Made by a program: the position numbers and the translations under genes. Below, piece after piece: positions 17,119-25,035 of a stretch of DNA of 64,000 bases. This stretch comes from HLUCCA09 sp038745585 (lineage in GTDB: Bacteria; Pseudomonadota; Alphaproteobacteria; Rhodobacterales; Rhodobacteraceae), in assembly GCA_038745585.1 (NCBI GenBank), contig JBCDLH010000004.1:310001-374000 (forward strand). Direction: 5' to 3'. The notes under the pieces are model-generated. The model saw only the letters and a list, made by a program, of their open reading frames with translations. It made no database searches and had not been told where the DNA came from. Within the stretch, counting starts at the first letter, position 1, and every line of letters starts with the position of its first letter.

Positions 17119-17523
17119 TGGTGCGCCCAAAAACTACGGCCGGGTTACGATGGCCAGAAACCCGGCTCACGTCAATCGCCGCTGCCGCCGCCGCCGATGA
17201 CATCTGTCGTCAGCGGGAGTCGCAAACAGGGCGCCCTCAAAGGAGGGACCGACGCATCACCGGAATCCGATCGGCACAAGGGCCGAAACGATCACTTTTT
17301 CCGTCACTTGCCTCGCGTTTTCAGACCTGTACCCTTGGGTCTAGAGGTTGCCAAAACGCGGCTTTGGAAGTGGCACAGAGGGGATCGCGATGGAGGATAT
17401 TACGGCCGACGGGTGGCTCCGGTTTGGAGGCGGTCCATGTGCCGCTCCGGCGCTGCGCTCACCTTTGCTACACTCCGTCCCCGGCCCATCCGTAAACGAT
17501 TTGATTTGAAAGAGTGCACCGCC
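17119..17523. other. Divergent intergenic region
   Basis: About 405 bases between the start of the Cys-containing membrane protein (minus) and the exported 305-residue protein (plus). The plus-strand open frame extends through it from 17197, but that part lacks coding character and the signal peptide begins only at 17524. No clear promoter box, palindrome or RNA gene was seen. Confidence 0.35.
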
Positions 17524-18441
17524 ATGACTGTATTGCGATCCCTTCTTCTATCGCTGGCTCTGCTCGTCCTTCCCGCCTGGGGCACGCTCGCGCAGCAAGG
17601 CCCGATCACTGTGCTTTGGTACGATGCCAACCCAGGCTATCCCGGTCAAACCGCCGCCCACCGCAAGCAGATGGCCGATTACCTGACACAGTTCGAAAAC
17701 AGCTCTGTGTTCACGGCCGACTTCATTTCGTCTACCCGTGGAGGCACGTTGGCCTCCGCGCTCGCCTCGCGAGACTTTGACGTGGTCGTCATCGATGTCA
17801 CGGACACGCGCTCCAGTTTCGACGCGCAAGATCTTCAGGCAATGCAAACGCGATACGCCGCCGGCAAGCGCGCCGTGATGCTCGACGGCTCTCTCTGGAT
17901 CCGGAGCACGACAAGCAATCCGACGACCAATTTCCCCGGGATCAACGGCGCGACCGGGGCGTTTCTCGTAAATCAGATCCGAGCCCTGGCCGATGCGGGC
18001 GGCGGCACGTTGGTCGGCACCGATCACAACGACTTTCAGGTGGGCGCGAATGCCATCGTGACGGCGCTAATCCCAGATGCGCGCTTTACTGGGCGGACTG
18101 TGCCGTCGACCGATGGCAGTTTCATCGGGCGGACCTTGCTGGCGCACAGCGTGCCTGTCCGGCCCATCGATATTCTTGAACATTGGCAATCCGTCCCCAG
18201 CCAGGGAGAGGCGCCGGTCGGCACGTTCACGGACTTTACCGGGCAGCCCGTGACGCTCTTCAACCTCGTGGAGACCTCTGATCAGCCGGGGGGCCGCGCC
18301 AAGCGGCCCTATGTTTCGGCCAGTTTCGACCCAGGAACGATGCGCACTGCCATTGATTCCGAATTGGCGTTCGAGCCCGAGCCGGAACCAGAGCCCGAAC
18401 TGCCGGAAAACATGCCGACGCGGAAGGGCCCGCCGACGTGA
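17524..18441 (+). CDS. Exported protein, possible glutamine-amidotransferase-like fold, unknown function
   Basis: A 305-residue protein with a signal peptide (about 1-23, cut near LAQQ). The mature part opens ITVLWYDANPG and contains alternating beta and alpha stretches such as DFDVVVIDVTDTRSSFD and GKRAVMLDGSLWIRST, suggesting a flavodoxin- or amidotransferase-like Rossmann fold, but I see no catalytic Cys motif. The C-terminus is a Pro/Glu repeat (EPEPEPEPELPEN) followed by a basic tail. Its start follows TTGAAAGAG with moderate spacing. It is convergent with the FGE-fold gene of the srf locus. Function is unknown. Confidence 0.7.
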   Translation: MTVLRSLLLSLALLVLPAWGTLAQQGPITVLWYDANPGYPGQTAAHRKQMADYLTQFENSSVFTADFISSTRGGTLASALASRDFDVVVIDVTDTRSSFDAQDLQAMQTRYAAGKRAVMLDGSLWIRSTTSNPTTNFPGINGATGAFLVNQIRALADAGGGTLVGTDHNDFQVGANAIVTALIPDARFTGRTVPSTDGSFIGRTLLAHSVPVRPIDILEHWQSVPSQGEAPVGTFTDFTGQPVTLFNLVETSDQPGGRAKRPYVSASFDPGTMRTAIDSELAFEPEPEPEPELPENMPTRKGPPT

Positions 18442-18472
18442 GGCGGCGGTGCGGGTCCGTCAACTCGGGGCC

Positions 18473-20065
18473 CTAGGTGCCGCCGACGGCGAGTTCGAGA
18501 AGTTGGTTTTCATCAATGTCTGGCGCCGCGCTATAGGCGGCGACATCGTCCCAAAAGCTGGTCAAGCGCTCCAGCAAATCGGTCTGCTCGGAGCCTTCGA
18601 GATCGCTACGCAGGCTTTCGAAGGCGGCTGTCCGTTGCGCCTCCTCGATCTCGGTCGAGAGGGTTTCGAGCGCGGCCCGGTAAGAGAGCAGATAGGTCCG
18701 CAGCCGGGCGCGCAGGCTGTCGATCCGTGTATTGAGGTCTGACCACTGATTGACGAGCTCGCGCCGCTGGTCCCCGACGGCCCGGGCGGCGCGGTCGCGC
18801 AATCCGAGCGCTGTGAAGTGAAGGCGGGAAAACTCGTTGCTGTCGGCCACCAGCGCGTCGACAAAGGCGGCACCGCTCAGCAGCGTCGATTTCGCCGCTT
18901 GCGACAGCGACTCCTCGGCCGCTTCACGGGCCACGCGAAACTCAAGTTGAAGCGCGCCGAGTTGCTCTTTGCGGCGTGGGTCGACTTCGGCCTCCAGCAT
19001 GCCGGCCAGCGCCGCAAGCGGATCCGACGTGCCTTCGGGGACATCGTCTGCCTCGGCAATCCAGCCCTGCTGGATCTCGTCATAGCTCGTATCGGTCACA
19101 ATATGGGCCGAGATCACGGGGCGGATGCCAAAGAACGTCCCGATCAGCGCTGTTCCCGAAAGCGGGGCAAAGAGCGGATACTCCCGGCGCTGCGCGGTAT
19201 AGATCCGGGCCTCAGTCGTATCGATCGAGCCGCCACGCGTCACCAATCCTCCTGGCTGGCCATGCGCGCGGCCGATGGCGTTGAGGCGATAGGGCTCGAG
19301 CATCAGCTCCTCGGCATTGCCATAAATGTCGTAGATGCCCAGCGGATTGGGCTTGCGGATCCCCACGGGGCGGAGCTTTCCCCGGCCCTGACCGGCGGCC
19401 TGAAAATGCGCGTAGTCCGACATCTGGCCTTCAACGAAAAAGCGCCGGGCAAGAAACGCGCTGGGGTCGGCCTTGACGCCGCCACGGGCGGCAAACTCCC
19501 ATTCGGTTTCGGTCGGCAGGCGCAGAAAGCCGACGCGGTCCCCCTCCGTTGGCATCGCCTCGGGCGCGTTGGCCAGGATCCATTCGGTGTAAACGCGGAG
19601 GAGGTCGATCGCGTTGAACCAGCTTAGCTCCCCCTGGGCGAATTGATCGCGCCGCGAGAAAGTCTCGTCGCACGCGCCCGTCAGCGCGCGGAACTGAGCC
19701 ACGTTCATCTCGTAGCGCGCGATGTAATAGACGCTCGCGCCGACCTCTTCGTCGAGGAAGGCCCCGCGCAAGTAGGTCGGCCTCAGATAATCAGAAAAGC
19801 CCGTCTCGGCGGCGGATTGGCCCATGCGAAACGGCCTGTCGGAGAGCGGGTTGGAGATGTCGGTGGGGACTGTGACCCGTTGAAACGCCATGCCGCCGCC
19901 GCAGGGCATGGGCAGGATGAGATCGGCCTCGGGCCCGCTGCCTAGGACAGGGGCGGGGTCAACGAGCTCACCGATCCAAGGCTCGAACACCGTGATCTCT
20001 TGCGCGTGGCCGAAGCTCGCCGCGACGCTAAAGGCAAGGCCCATGGCCCATCTGATCGGGCTCAC
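18473..20065 (-). CDS. Periplasmic FGE-sulfatase-fold protein with C-terminal coiled coil
   Basis: A 530-residue protein beginning at GTG 20065, which overlaps the upstream permease stop (GTGA). A signal peptide covers about 1-22 (ending GHAQ). Residues about 85-320 form a formylglycine-generating-enzyme/SUMF1 domain with YYIARYEMNVAQFRALTG, LRLPTETEWEFAARGG, NPLGIYDIYGNAEELML and RGGSIDT. The catalytic cysteines of true FGE enzymes are not visible at the C-terminal end of the domain, so I expect a binding or scaffold role. Residues about 345-530 are strongly helical, with many Glu/Arg heptads, and probably form a coiled coil. It is the last gene of the minus-strand srf operon. Confidence 0.82.
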   Translation of the reverse strand: MSPIRWAMGLAFSVAASFGHAQEITVFEPWIGELVDPAPVLGSGPEADLILPMPCGGGMAFQRVTVPTDISNPLSDRPFRMGQSAAETGFSDYLRPTYLRGAFLDEEVGASVYYIARYEMNVAQFRALTGACDETFSRRDQFAQGELSWFNAIDLLRVYTEWILANAPEAMPTEGDRVGFLRLPTETEWEFAARGGVKADPSAFLARRFFVEGQMSDYAHFQAAGQGRGKLRPVGIRKPNPLGIYDIYGNAEELMLEPYRLNAIGRAHGQPGGLVTRGGSIDTTEARIYTAQRREYPLFAPLSGTALIGTFFGIRPVISAHIVTDTSYDEIQQGWIAEADDVPEGTSDPLAALAGMLEAEVDPRRKEQLGALQLEFRVAREAAEESLSQAAKSTLLSGAAFVDALVADSNEFSRLHFTALGLRDRAARAVGDQRRELVNQWSDLNTRIDSLRARLRTYLLSYRAALETLSTEIEEAQRTAAFESLRSDLEGSEQTDLLERLTSFWDDVAAYSAAPDIDENQLLELAVGGT

Positions 20066-21264
20066 GTCGCGCCCTCCCGCAAAACCTCGGCGGGTTCCGT
20101 CCGGCCCGCCTGACGCGCGGCAAAGAGCGAGCTTCCAGCCACGAAGACGATCACGACGAGCGCGATGGCCGCGCCTTGGCCAAAGTCGAGCGAGACAAGG
20201 CCGGTTTCTTCGGTCAAGCCACCGCCAAAGAGCCGCTCGGCCGCGACACCGGCGATCAGGAAAATCGCAAAAGAGGCGACAAGCCCGATGATGCCCGATG
20301 TCAGCGCCTGGACGACCGGAAAGAGCCAAAGAAGTCGCCCGCCGATCCCGAGCAGGGCAAGGGAGGCGAGCACTTGGCGCTTGCGCGCAACCTCGCCCCA
20401 AAACCCGAAGATGAGCGCCGCAGCGAGCCCGACGGCAGCAACTCCAGCGGTAAAGAGGAGTGCGAGGTCGAGGTTGCGCCCGAGCGTCAGCAACGCGCTG
20501 ACCTCGGCCGTTCGGGCCTCGGTGCGCACGCCGAAGGTTTCTTCGACGCGGGTCTGCAACGCGGCGAGGCTCTCAAGGTCGCGCGCAAAGATGCGCAAGC
20601 CCTCGAACGTGCCCGCCCGCGTGTCGAGCGGTCGGCCCGCCTCGATGCCGTGCTCGGGCAGGGCATAGCCGTCGTAGAAGGCCTCGACGAGGTCCAGTAC
20701 CTCGATGGGCGCCAAGAGCGCGCGCCCGCTTGTGCTTTCCTCGGGCAGGATCGCGACGACATCGAGCACCAGCAGCAATTGGCGCGGTCGATCCTCCGCC
20801 TGGGTAAAGACCTGGAGCCGTGTGCCCTCCTCGATCCCAAGCTGGCCGGCCAAAAGCGCACTCACGGCGATGCCGTTCTTCCCGAGAGCGAGGCCTTTCG
20901 GCAGGTTCGGATCGCCGGTCCCCGAGGGGATCAACAGCGCCTCGCGCTTCTCCCGCCCGCCATCCAGCCGGACATTGACATAGTCAAAGAGGCTTCGCGT
21001 CTTCAGCGTCACAAACCCCGCCTCCGTCCAGCCGCGGACCGTTTCGGCATTCTCCGGCAAGAACGTCTGGTTGCCCGACGTGTCGATCTGCAGCGTGGCC
21101 GGATCGGAGAGCAAGCGCCCGATCATCGCGTCATAGACCCCGTTCTTGACACCAAAGAGCACCAGCAGCGGCACGATGACCCCGGCTAGGATCGCGATGT
21201 TACAGATAAGCTGCGTCTTCTGGTGAAAGAGGTCGCGCAGTGCGAGGTCGACAACCGTTTTCAT
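20062..21264 (-). CDS. FtsX/MacB-like ABC permease
   Basis: A 400-residue membrane protein with one N-terminal membrane helix (about 18-42, NIAILAGVIVPLLVLFG), a large extracytoplasmic region (about 45-260) and three C-terminal helices (about 268-390), the layout of MacB/LolE-type FtsX permeases. These proteins usually couple ATP hydrolysis to mechanical work in the periplasm rather than classical transport. Its ATG overlaps the ATPase stop, and its stop overlaps the start of the FGE-fold gene, so all three are translationally coupled. I infer that this ABC pair signals to, or moves, the adjacent periplasmic FGE and VWA proteins. Confidence 0.83.
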   Translation of the reverse strand: MKTVVDLALRDLFHQKTQLICNIAILAGVIVPLLVLFGVKNGVYDAMIGRLLSDPATLQIDTSGNQTFLPENAETVRGWTEAGFVTLKTRSLFDYVNVRLDGGREKREALLIPSGTGDPNLPKGLALGKNGIAVSALLAGQLGIEEGTRLQVFTQAEDRPRQLLLVLDVVAILPEESTSGRALLAPIEVLDLVEAFYDGYALPEHGIEAGRPLDTRAGTFEGLRIFARDLESLAALQTRVEETFGVRTEARTAEVSALLTLGRNLDLALLFTAGVAAVGLAAALIFGFWGEVARKRQVLASLALLGIGGRLLWLFPVVQALTSGIIGLVASFAIFLIAGVAAERLFGGGLTEETGLVSLDFGQGAAIALVVIVFVAGSSLFAARQAGRTEPAEVLREGAT

Positions 21265-22013
21265 GCCATCGCCTCCGCCGCCTCAAAGACGCCGCTGCGC
21301 ACGCGGCGTGCGTCTTCGGAGGGCAAAAGGTCGAGCTGAAGGCGGCGCATCGCGAACCGGTCTAGCAGGCCAAGATCATGCGATGAGATCACCACGGCGG
21401 CTTGCCCCGCGCGCGCCGTTTCGATCAAAAGCGCCATGGCGTTGGCCGCGTTCTCAGGGTCGAGCGCCGCCGTCGGCTCGTCGGCGATGACGAAGGGCGG
21501 CTTGTGCGCGAGCGCGCGACAGATGGCGACACGCTGGCGCTGGCCGATGGAGAGGGAAGCGGGGCGGAGCGCGTTGAGGCGATCCAGCCCGAGAAACCCC
21601 TCGAGCTCAGCCTGCCACACCGGATCGATCCGTCCGGCAATGCGCTGGCTCAAGCGGATGTTCTCGGCCACGGTCAGGAACGGAAGCAAGCCACCCGATT
21701 GCGGCACGAAGCCGTAGAAGTCTCCGCGCAAGGCGGGCGCCATCGCGGCCGCAGACGGGCCCTCCCACATCGCGCGGACATCCGCTTCGCAGCCGTGTGC
21801 CGACAGGGAGAAAAGACCCGCCGTGCTCGGGCGGCGCAGAAGCCCCAAAAGTTCAAGGAGCATCGTCTTGCCGGTGCCGCTTGGGCCGCTGATCCCGATC
21901 ACGTCGCCGGACGCCACCTCCAGCTTGTCGATGACGAGCTCAAAGGAGCGATCCGCATCGGCTGCCCCGACCGAGGCACCTTCGATCCGGAGGGTTGCGC
22001 GCGCTGAGGTCAC
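21261..22013 (-). CDS. ABC transporter ATP-binding protein (LolD/MacB-like)
   Basis: A 250-residue ATPase with Walker A GPSGTGKT (43-50), signature LSIGQRQR and Walker B FVIADEPTAALDPE, followed by the H-loop in VVISSHD. This is an intact ABC nucleotide-binding domain of the type paired with FtsX-like permeases. The start is GTG overlapping the VWA-protein stop (GTGA). It partners with the permease directly downstream. Within the srf locus it probably powers a periplasmic mechanical process rather than export of a soluble substrate; this is inferred. Confidence 0.86.
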   Translation of the reverse strand: MTSARATLRIEGASVGAADADRSFELVIDKLEVASGDVIGISGPSGTGKTMLLELLGLLRRPSTAGLFSLSAHGCEADVRAMWEGPSAAAMAPALRGDFYGFVPQSGGLLPFLTVAENIRLSQRIAGRIDPVWQAELEGFLGLDRLNALRPASLSIGQRQRVAICRALAHKPPFVIADEPTAALDPENAANAMALLIETARAGQAAVVISSHDLGLLDRFAMRRLQLDLLPSEDARRVRSGVFEAAEAMA

Positions 22014-23950
22014 GGCAATACGTCGAACGGCATCGCAAAGACATACTCGCCATCCGGCGCGCCCTCATAGGGCTCGGTCCAAACGGTCGTATCAAAGAGC
22101 CACTTTCTGTACTGTGTGAGCTTCTGGCGCATGCCGTCGATGATCCCCCGCCGCATCATTGCGCTTTGCAGCCACCGGTCTTCTGTCAGTTGCAGGATCT
22201 GGCTGCGATAGGGCAAACGCTCCAGGTATTCGAGACGGCTGCCGATGGTCTCGTCATTGGCTTCTGCGAGCTGGTCGGGATCGGTGACGACCTGTTGGAT
22301 CAGCGTCTGCACCTCCCCGAAGAAGGACTGCATGTCCTCGGCGCCGCGCGTCTGCTCGGCCAGGCGGATCAGGCTGTCGAGCAGATCCGCCATTGTCGCC
22401 ATCTCGTTTTTGGTCACCAGAAGCCGCGGCTCGAAGGCCAGCGCTTGCGGCGCCTCCACGGCCTTGTCGGATACCCAGCCAGTGATCACATCGGGCGGCT
22501 GCGTGCCCTTTGTCGCACCGTTATAGACCAGCTCCATCGCATCAAAGAGGCCGGCGAGGTTTTCGTCGGTTTCTTCGGCGCCGAGGACCGTCTCCTTGCC
22601 TTGGATCGTCCGAACATGGTCGGTGATTGCGGTCACGAGGCGGCTTGCGACGCCCGCAAACGCCTCCTCGGAGCCGCCTTCGATCGGAAAGTAGAAGTCG
22701 CGCCCATGAAAGCGCGAGAGGTTACGATAGGCCTCCGCGGCATAGTCGTGCGTGCCGGCGCCCGCCGGCGTCTTGAGGTGGAGCGTCATGACCGCGATGT
22801 TGCGGTCTTCGGCCTCGGCCTGAAGCTCGGTCGGACCGATAGGAGAGCGCGCATTGGGGTCGCGCGGGTCCTTGGGGCCGGCATCCGTCACAAGGATCAC
22901 ATAGCGCGCATTGATCGGGTCGGACCCAGTTTTGGCCTGATCCCAGTCGATCTTGTCGATCGCGTCTTCGATCCCCGCAAAGCTGTCCTCGTTAAAGCCG
23001 GGTGAGCTTGCGAGCGTCACGTTGGTGGCTTCGCCGAGGCCCTGGATCACCGGCGCCTCATCGGTCCGGCGTTCGAGGTCGACCAGGATCTTTGTGCGGT
23101 ATTCGAGCTCGGGCACGGCTTCTGGATTGTCGCGGAAGCCGACGACGCCAAAGTTCACGAGATCGCCGATCTCGGTCTCCGCGATCTCCTGAACCGTGTT
23201 TTGTAGGATGCGCTGCGTCAGCGCGATGTAGTTGCGCATCGACGACGTCGTATCGAGCACGAAAACAATGCCGACGTCGAACGCGTCCTCCTGTCCGTCG
23301 GTGTCGACAAGCGCGCGCGCCGCCTCATCGCGATTGACGACGGCGATCTCCATGAGGAGGACGTCCTCGTAGTTCATCGGATGCAGGTCCTCGACGAAAT
23401 CGAGGATCGGCATGACGTAGAGTTGCTCGCGGATGTTAACGAAGTCTTCGGGTTCGACGGCGACCACGCCGAGCTGACCCTCAGCCGTGCCGGCGGACGC
23501 CTCGGCCACGAGCCGCTCTTGAACGTCGCGCAGGCTTTCGTGGTTCATGATGCCGCGCAGATCGTCCTCTAGCCCGTGGATCAGCTGACGGCTCCGTCCT
23601 GCCGGGTTGGTGAAAGCGGCGACGATGTTGTGCTGCCATTCAACGACGTCGGCGGCCTCGATCCAGCCGATGGGTGGACGCGCGGCGGACGGGCCGATTT
23701 GCTTCCAGGCGCCCTCGCGGGCGAAGACGTAAAAGGGTTGAAACGGCGCATAGCGTTCGACGAGCCGCCCATCTGGGGCATCGTAGAGCGCGGCGGCGGG
23801 CCGGGTCAGCACCCGCTGAAAGACGGTCGAGGTACCCTCGACCAGAAGGGGCGTGTTGGCCAGGGCCGGGGCGAGTGGAGCCGCGAGGCCGATCGCGAAC
23901 GCGGTCGCGGCCAGCATCCGCGAAAACTTTGCGAGAAAGGGCCGTGTCAT
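22010..23950 (-). CDS. Periplasmic SH3-like/VWA protein (resembles PpkA-type VWA region)
   Basis: A 646-residue protein with a signal peptide (about 1-31, ending ALA). Residues about 40-105 look like an SH3-type domain (AALYDAPDGRLVERYAPFQPF, then IGWIEAADV). A VWA domain starts at VGIVFVLDTTSSM with the MIDAS motif Asp233-x-Thr-x-Ser, and continues through YVILVTDAGPKD. The C-terminal third is helical. The arrangement resembles the VWA part of type VI secretion-linked PpkA kinases, but no kinase domain is present. Expected role: divalent-metal-dependent protein binding in the periplasm. It overlaps the ABC ATPase gene and lies 30 bases downstream of the single-pass membrane protein gene. Confidence 0.83.
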   Translation of the reverse strand: MTRPFLAKFSRMLAATAFAIGLAAPLAPALANTPLLVEGTSTVFQRVLTRPAAALYDAPDGRLVERYAPFQPFYVFAREGAWKQIGPSAARPPIGWIEAADVVEWQHNIVAAFTNPAGRSRQLIHGLEDDLRGIMNHESLRDVQERLVAEASAGTAEGQLGVVAVEPEDFVNIREQLYVMPILDFVEDLHPMNYEDVLLMEIAVVNRDEAARALVDTDGQEDAFDVGIVFVLDTTSSMRNYIALTQRILQNTVQEIAETEIGDLVNFGVVGFRDNPEAVPELEYRTKILVDLERRTDEAPVIQGLGEATNVTLASSPGFNEDSFAGIEDAIDKIDWDQAKTGSDPINARYVILVTDAGPKDPRDPNARSPIGPTELQAEAEDRNIAVMTLHLKTPAGAGTHDYAAEAYRNLSRFHGRDFYFPIEGGSEEAFAGVASRLVTAITDHVRTIQGKETVLGAEETDENLAGLFDAMELVYNGATKGTQPPDVITGWVSDKAVEAPQALAFEPRLLVTKNEMATMADLLDSLIRLAEQTRGAEDMQSFFGEVQTLIQQVVTDPDQLAEANDETIGSRLEYLERLPYRSQILQLTEDRWLQSAMMRRGIIDGMRQKLTQYRKWLFDTTVWTEPYEGAPDGEYVFAMPFDVLP

Positions 23951-23980
23951 AGCGTTCTCCTCGTCACTCTTTCGTGCATC

Positions 23981-25006
23981 TTACTCAGGACAATGATCCT
24001 CGAAGGCGCCTTGGGCCAAAGTATCGCTCGACGTTGCGAGCCGCGCGCAGACCGCCGTCAAAGCCTCTGCCGCGCCGACGCCGTCGCCTGCTTGCACCGC
24101 GCGCGCATAGTATTCTGCCGCGATCGCGGGGTCGTCAGAATAGGTCAGACCTAGCGTCGTCTCGACAATGTCGAGCAGCTCCTCTGCGTCGTAAAGCCGG
24201 CCAAAGGCGGCGATAGCGGCGGGATCGTTGGCGTCGATGCCGCGCTCCAGCAGCTCAAACGCTGTATTGGCCGAGACCTCCGTCGCGCAATTGCCCAACT
24301 CGGAGATGAGGTTTTGAAAGCCGCTCTCAGCTATCTCGGCAAGTGCGGTCTCCGAGCAGGGCTCCAGCGCGGCGACGGGTTCTGCTTCCTCGGTCTCTTC
24401 GATCACGGCGACCGGTGGCGGCGCTGCCACTTCAGTTTGGCTAAAGTACCAATAGATGCCGCCGCCGATGAGGGCGACGGCCAGGACGCCCAGAAGCACG
24501 GGGACCAAGCGTTTGCCTTGCGCGTCACCCTTGACTTCGTGCGGACTGGACTCGGGCTCTTGCGTCGTGTCGGGGTCGGGGGCCGGCTTCGGCTCTGCCG
24601 GCGCTTGGGCCTTGCCAACGAGCTTTTGGCTGCCGTCCTCCCCCGGTTTCGGCGGTGTCGGAGAGACGCCGCCAACGATGGCAGACGGGGGCCCGGGCAG
24701 AATATCGTCTGGCCAGGTCACCTCGAACTCCTGTTCTCCGATGCCGACCGTGACGGGCGTGTATTCCTCGACGAGATTGACGATCTCGGAACCAACGACG
24801 ATCTCGATCCGGTTGCCCTTCTCCTCCGCCGTGTAGGGGCCGAAGTAGGCTTTGGCGGATTGCCAGCCGCTAGCGTCAAGGTACTTGTCGTTGAACCGGT
24901 TGCGCAGCGTCAGCGAGACCTCGCCCGCTGCCAGAGCGCCACCTTCCACAAGGAAAATAGCATAGCCGCCGCGCGGGCGTTTCGGGTCCGGTCGAACGTC
25001 GAGCAC
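23981..25006 (-). CDS. Single-pass membrane protein of srf locus, unknown function
   Basis: A 341-residue protein. The N-terminal part (about 1-100) is a predicted beta-rich cytoplasmic domain, followed by a Pro/Glu/Lys-rich linker (about 105-165), one membrane segment (about 167-188, LVPVLLGVLAVALIGGGIYW) and a C-terminal helical repeat region (about 205-341) resembling Sel1-type helices (AAEYYARAVQAGDGVGAAEAL). I do not recognise a named family. The start is GTG at 25006, preceded by GGGG. It lies between srfC and the VWA protein in the same operon. Given its topology it could link cytoplasmic SrfC/SrfB to the periplasmic VWA/FGE proteins; this is inference from order and topology. Confidence 0.72.
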   Translation of the reverse strand: MLDVRPDPKRPRGGYAIFLVEGGALAAGEVSLTLRNRFNDKYLDASGWQSAKAYFGPYTAEEKGNRIEIVVGSEIVNLVEEYTPVTVGIGEQEFEVTWPDDILPGPPSAIVGGVSPTPPKPGEDGSQKLVGKAQAPAEPKPAPDPDTTQEPESSPHEVKGDAQGKRLVPVLLGVLAVALIGGGIYWYFSQTEVAAPPPVAVIEETEEAEPVAALEPCSETALAEIAESGFQNLISELGNCATEVSANTAFELLERGIDANDPAAIAAFGRLYDAEELLDIVETTLGLTYSDDPAIAAEYYARAVQAGDGVGAAEALTAVCARLATSSDTLAQGAFEDHCPE

Positions 25007-25035
25007 CTTGTGTTACCCCTCAATTCCCCAGTTTG

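Noticed and set aside
22010..23950. VWA protein taken as evidence of a type VI secretion locus
   Set aside because: No TssB, TssC, Hcp, VgrG or ClpV genes are nearby and the PpkA kinase domain is missing.
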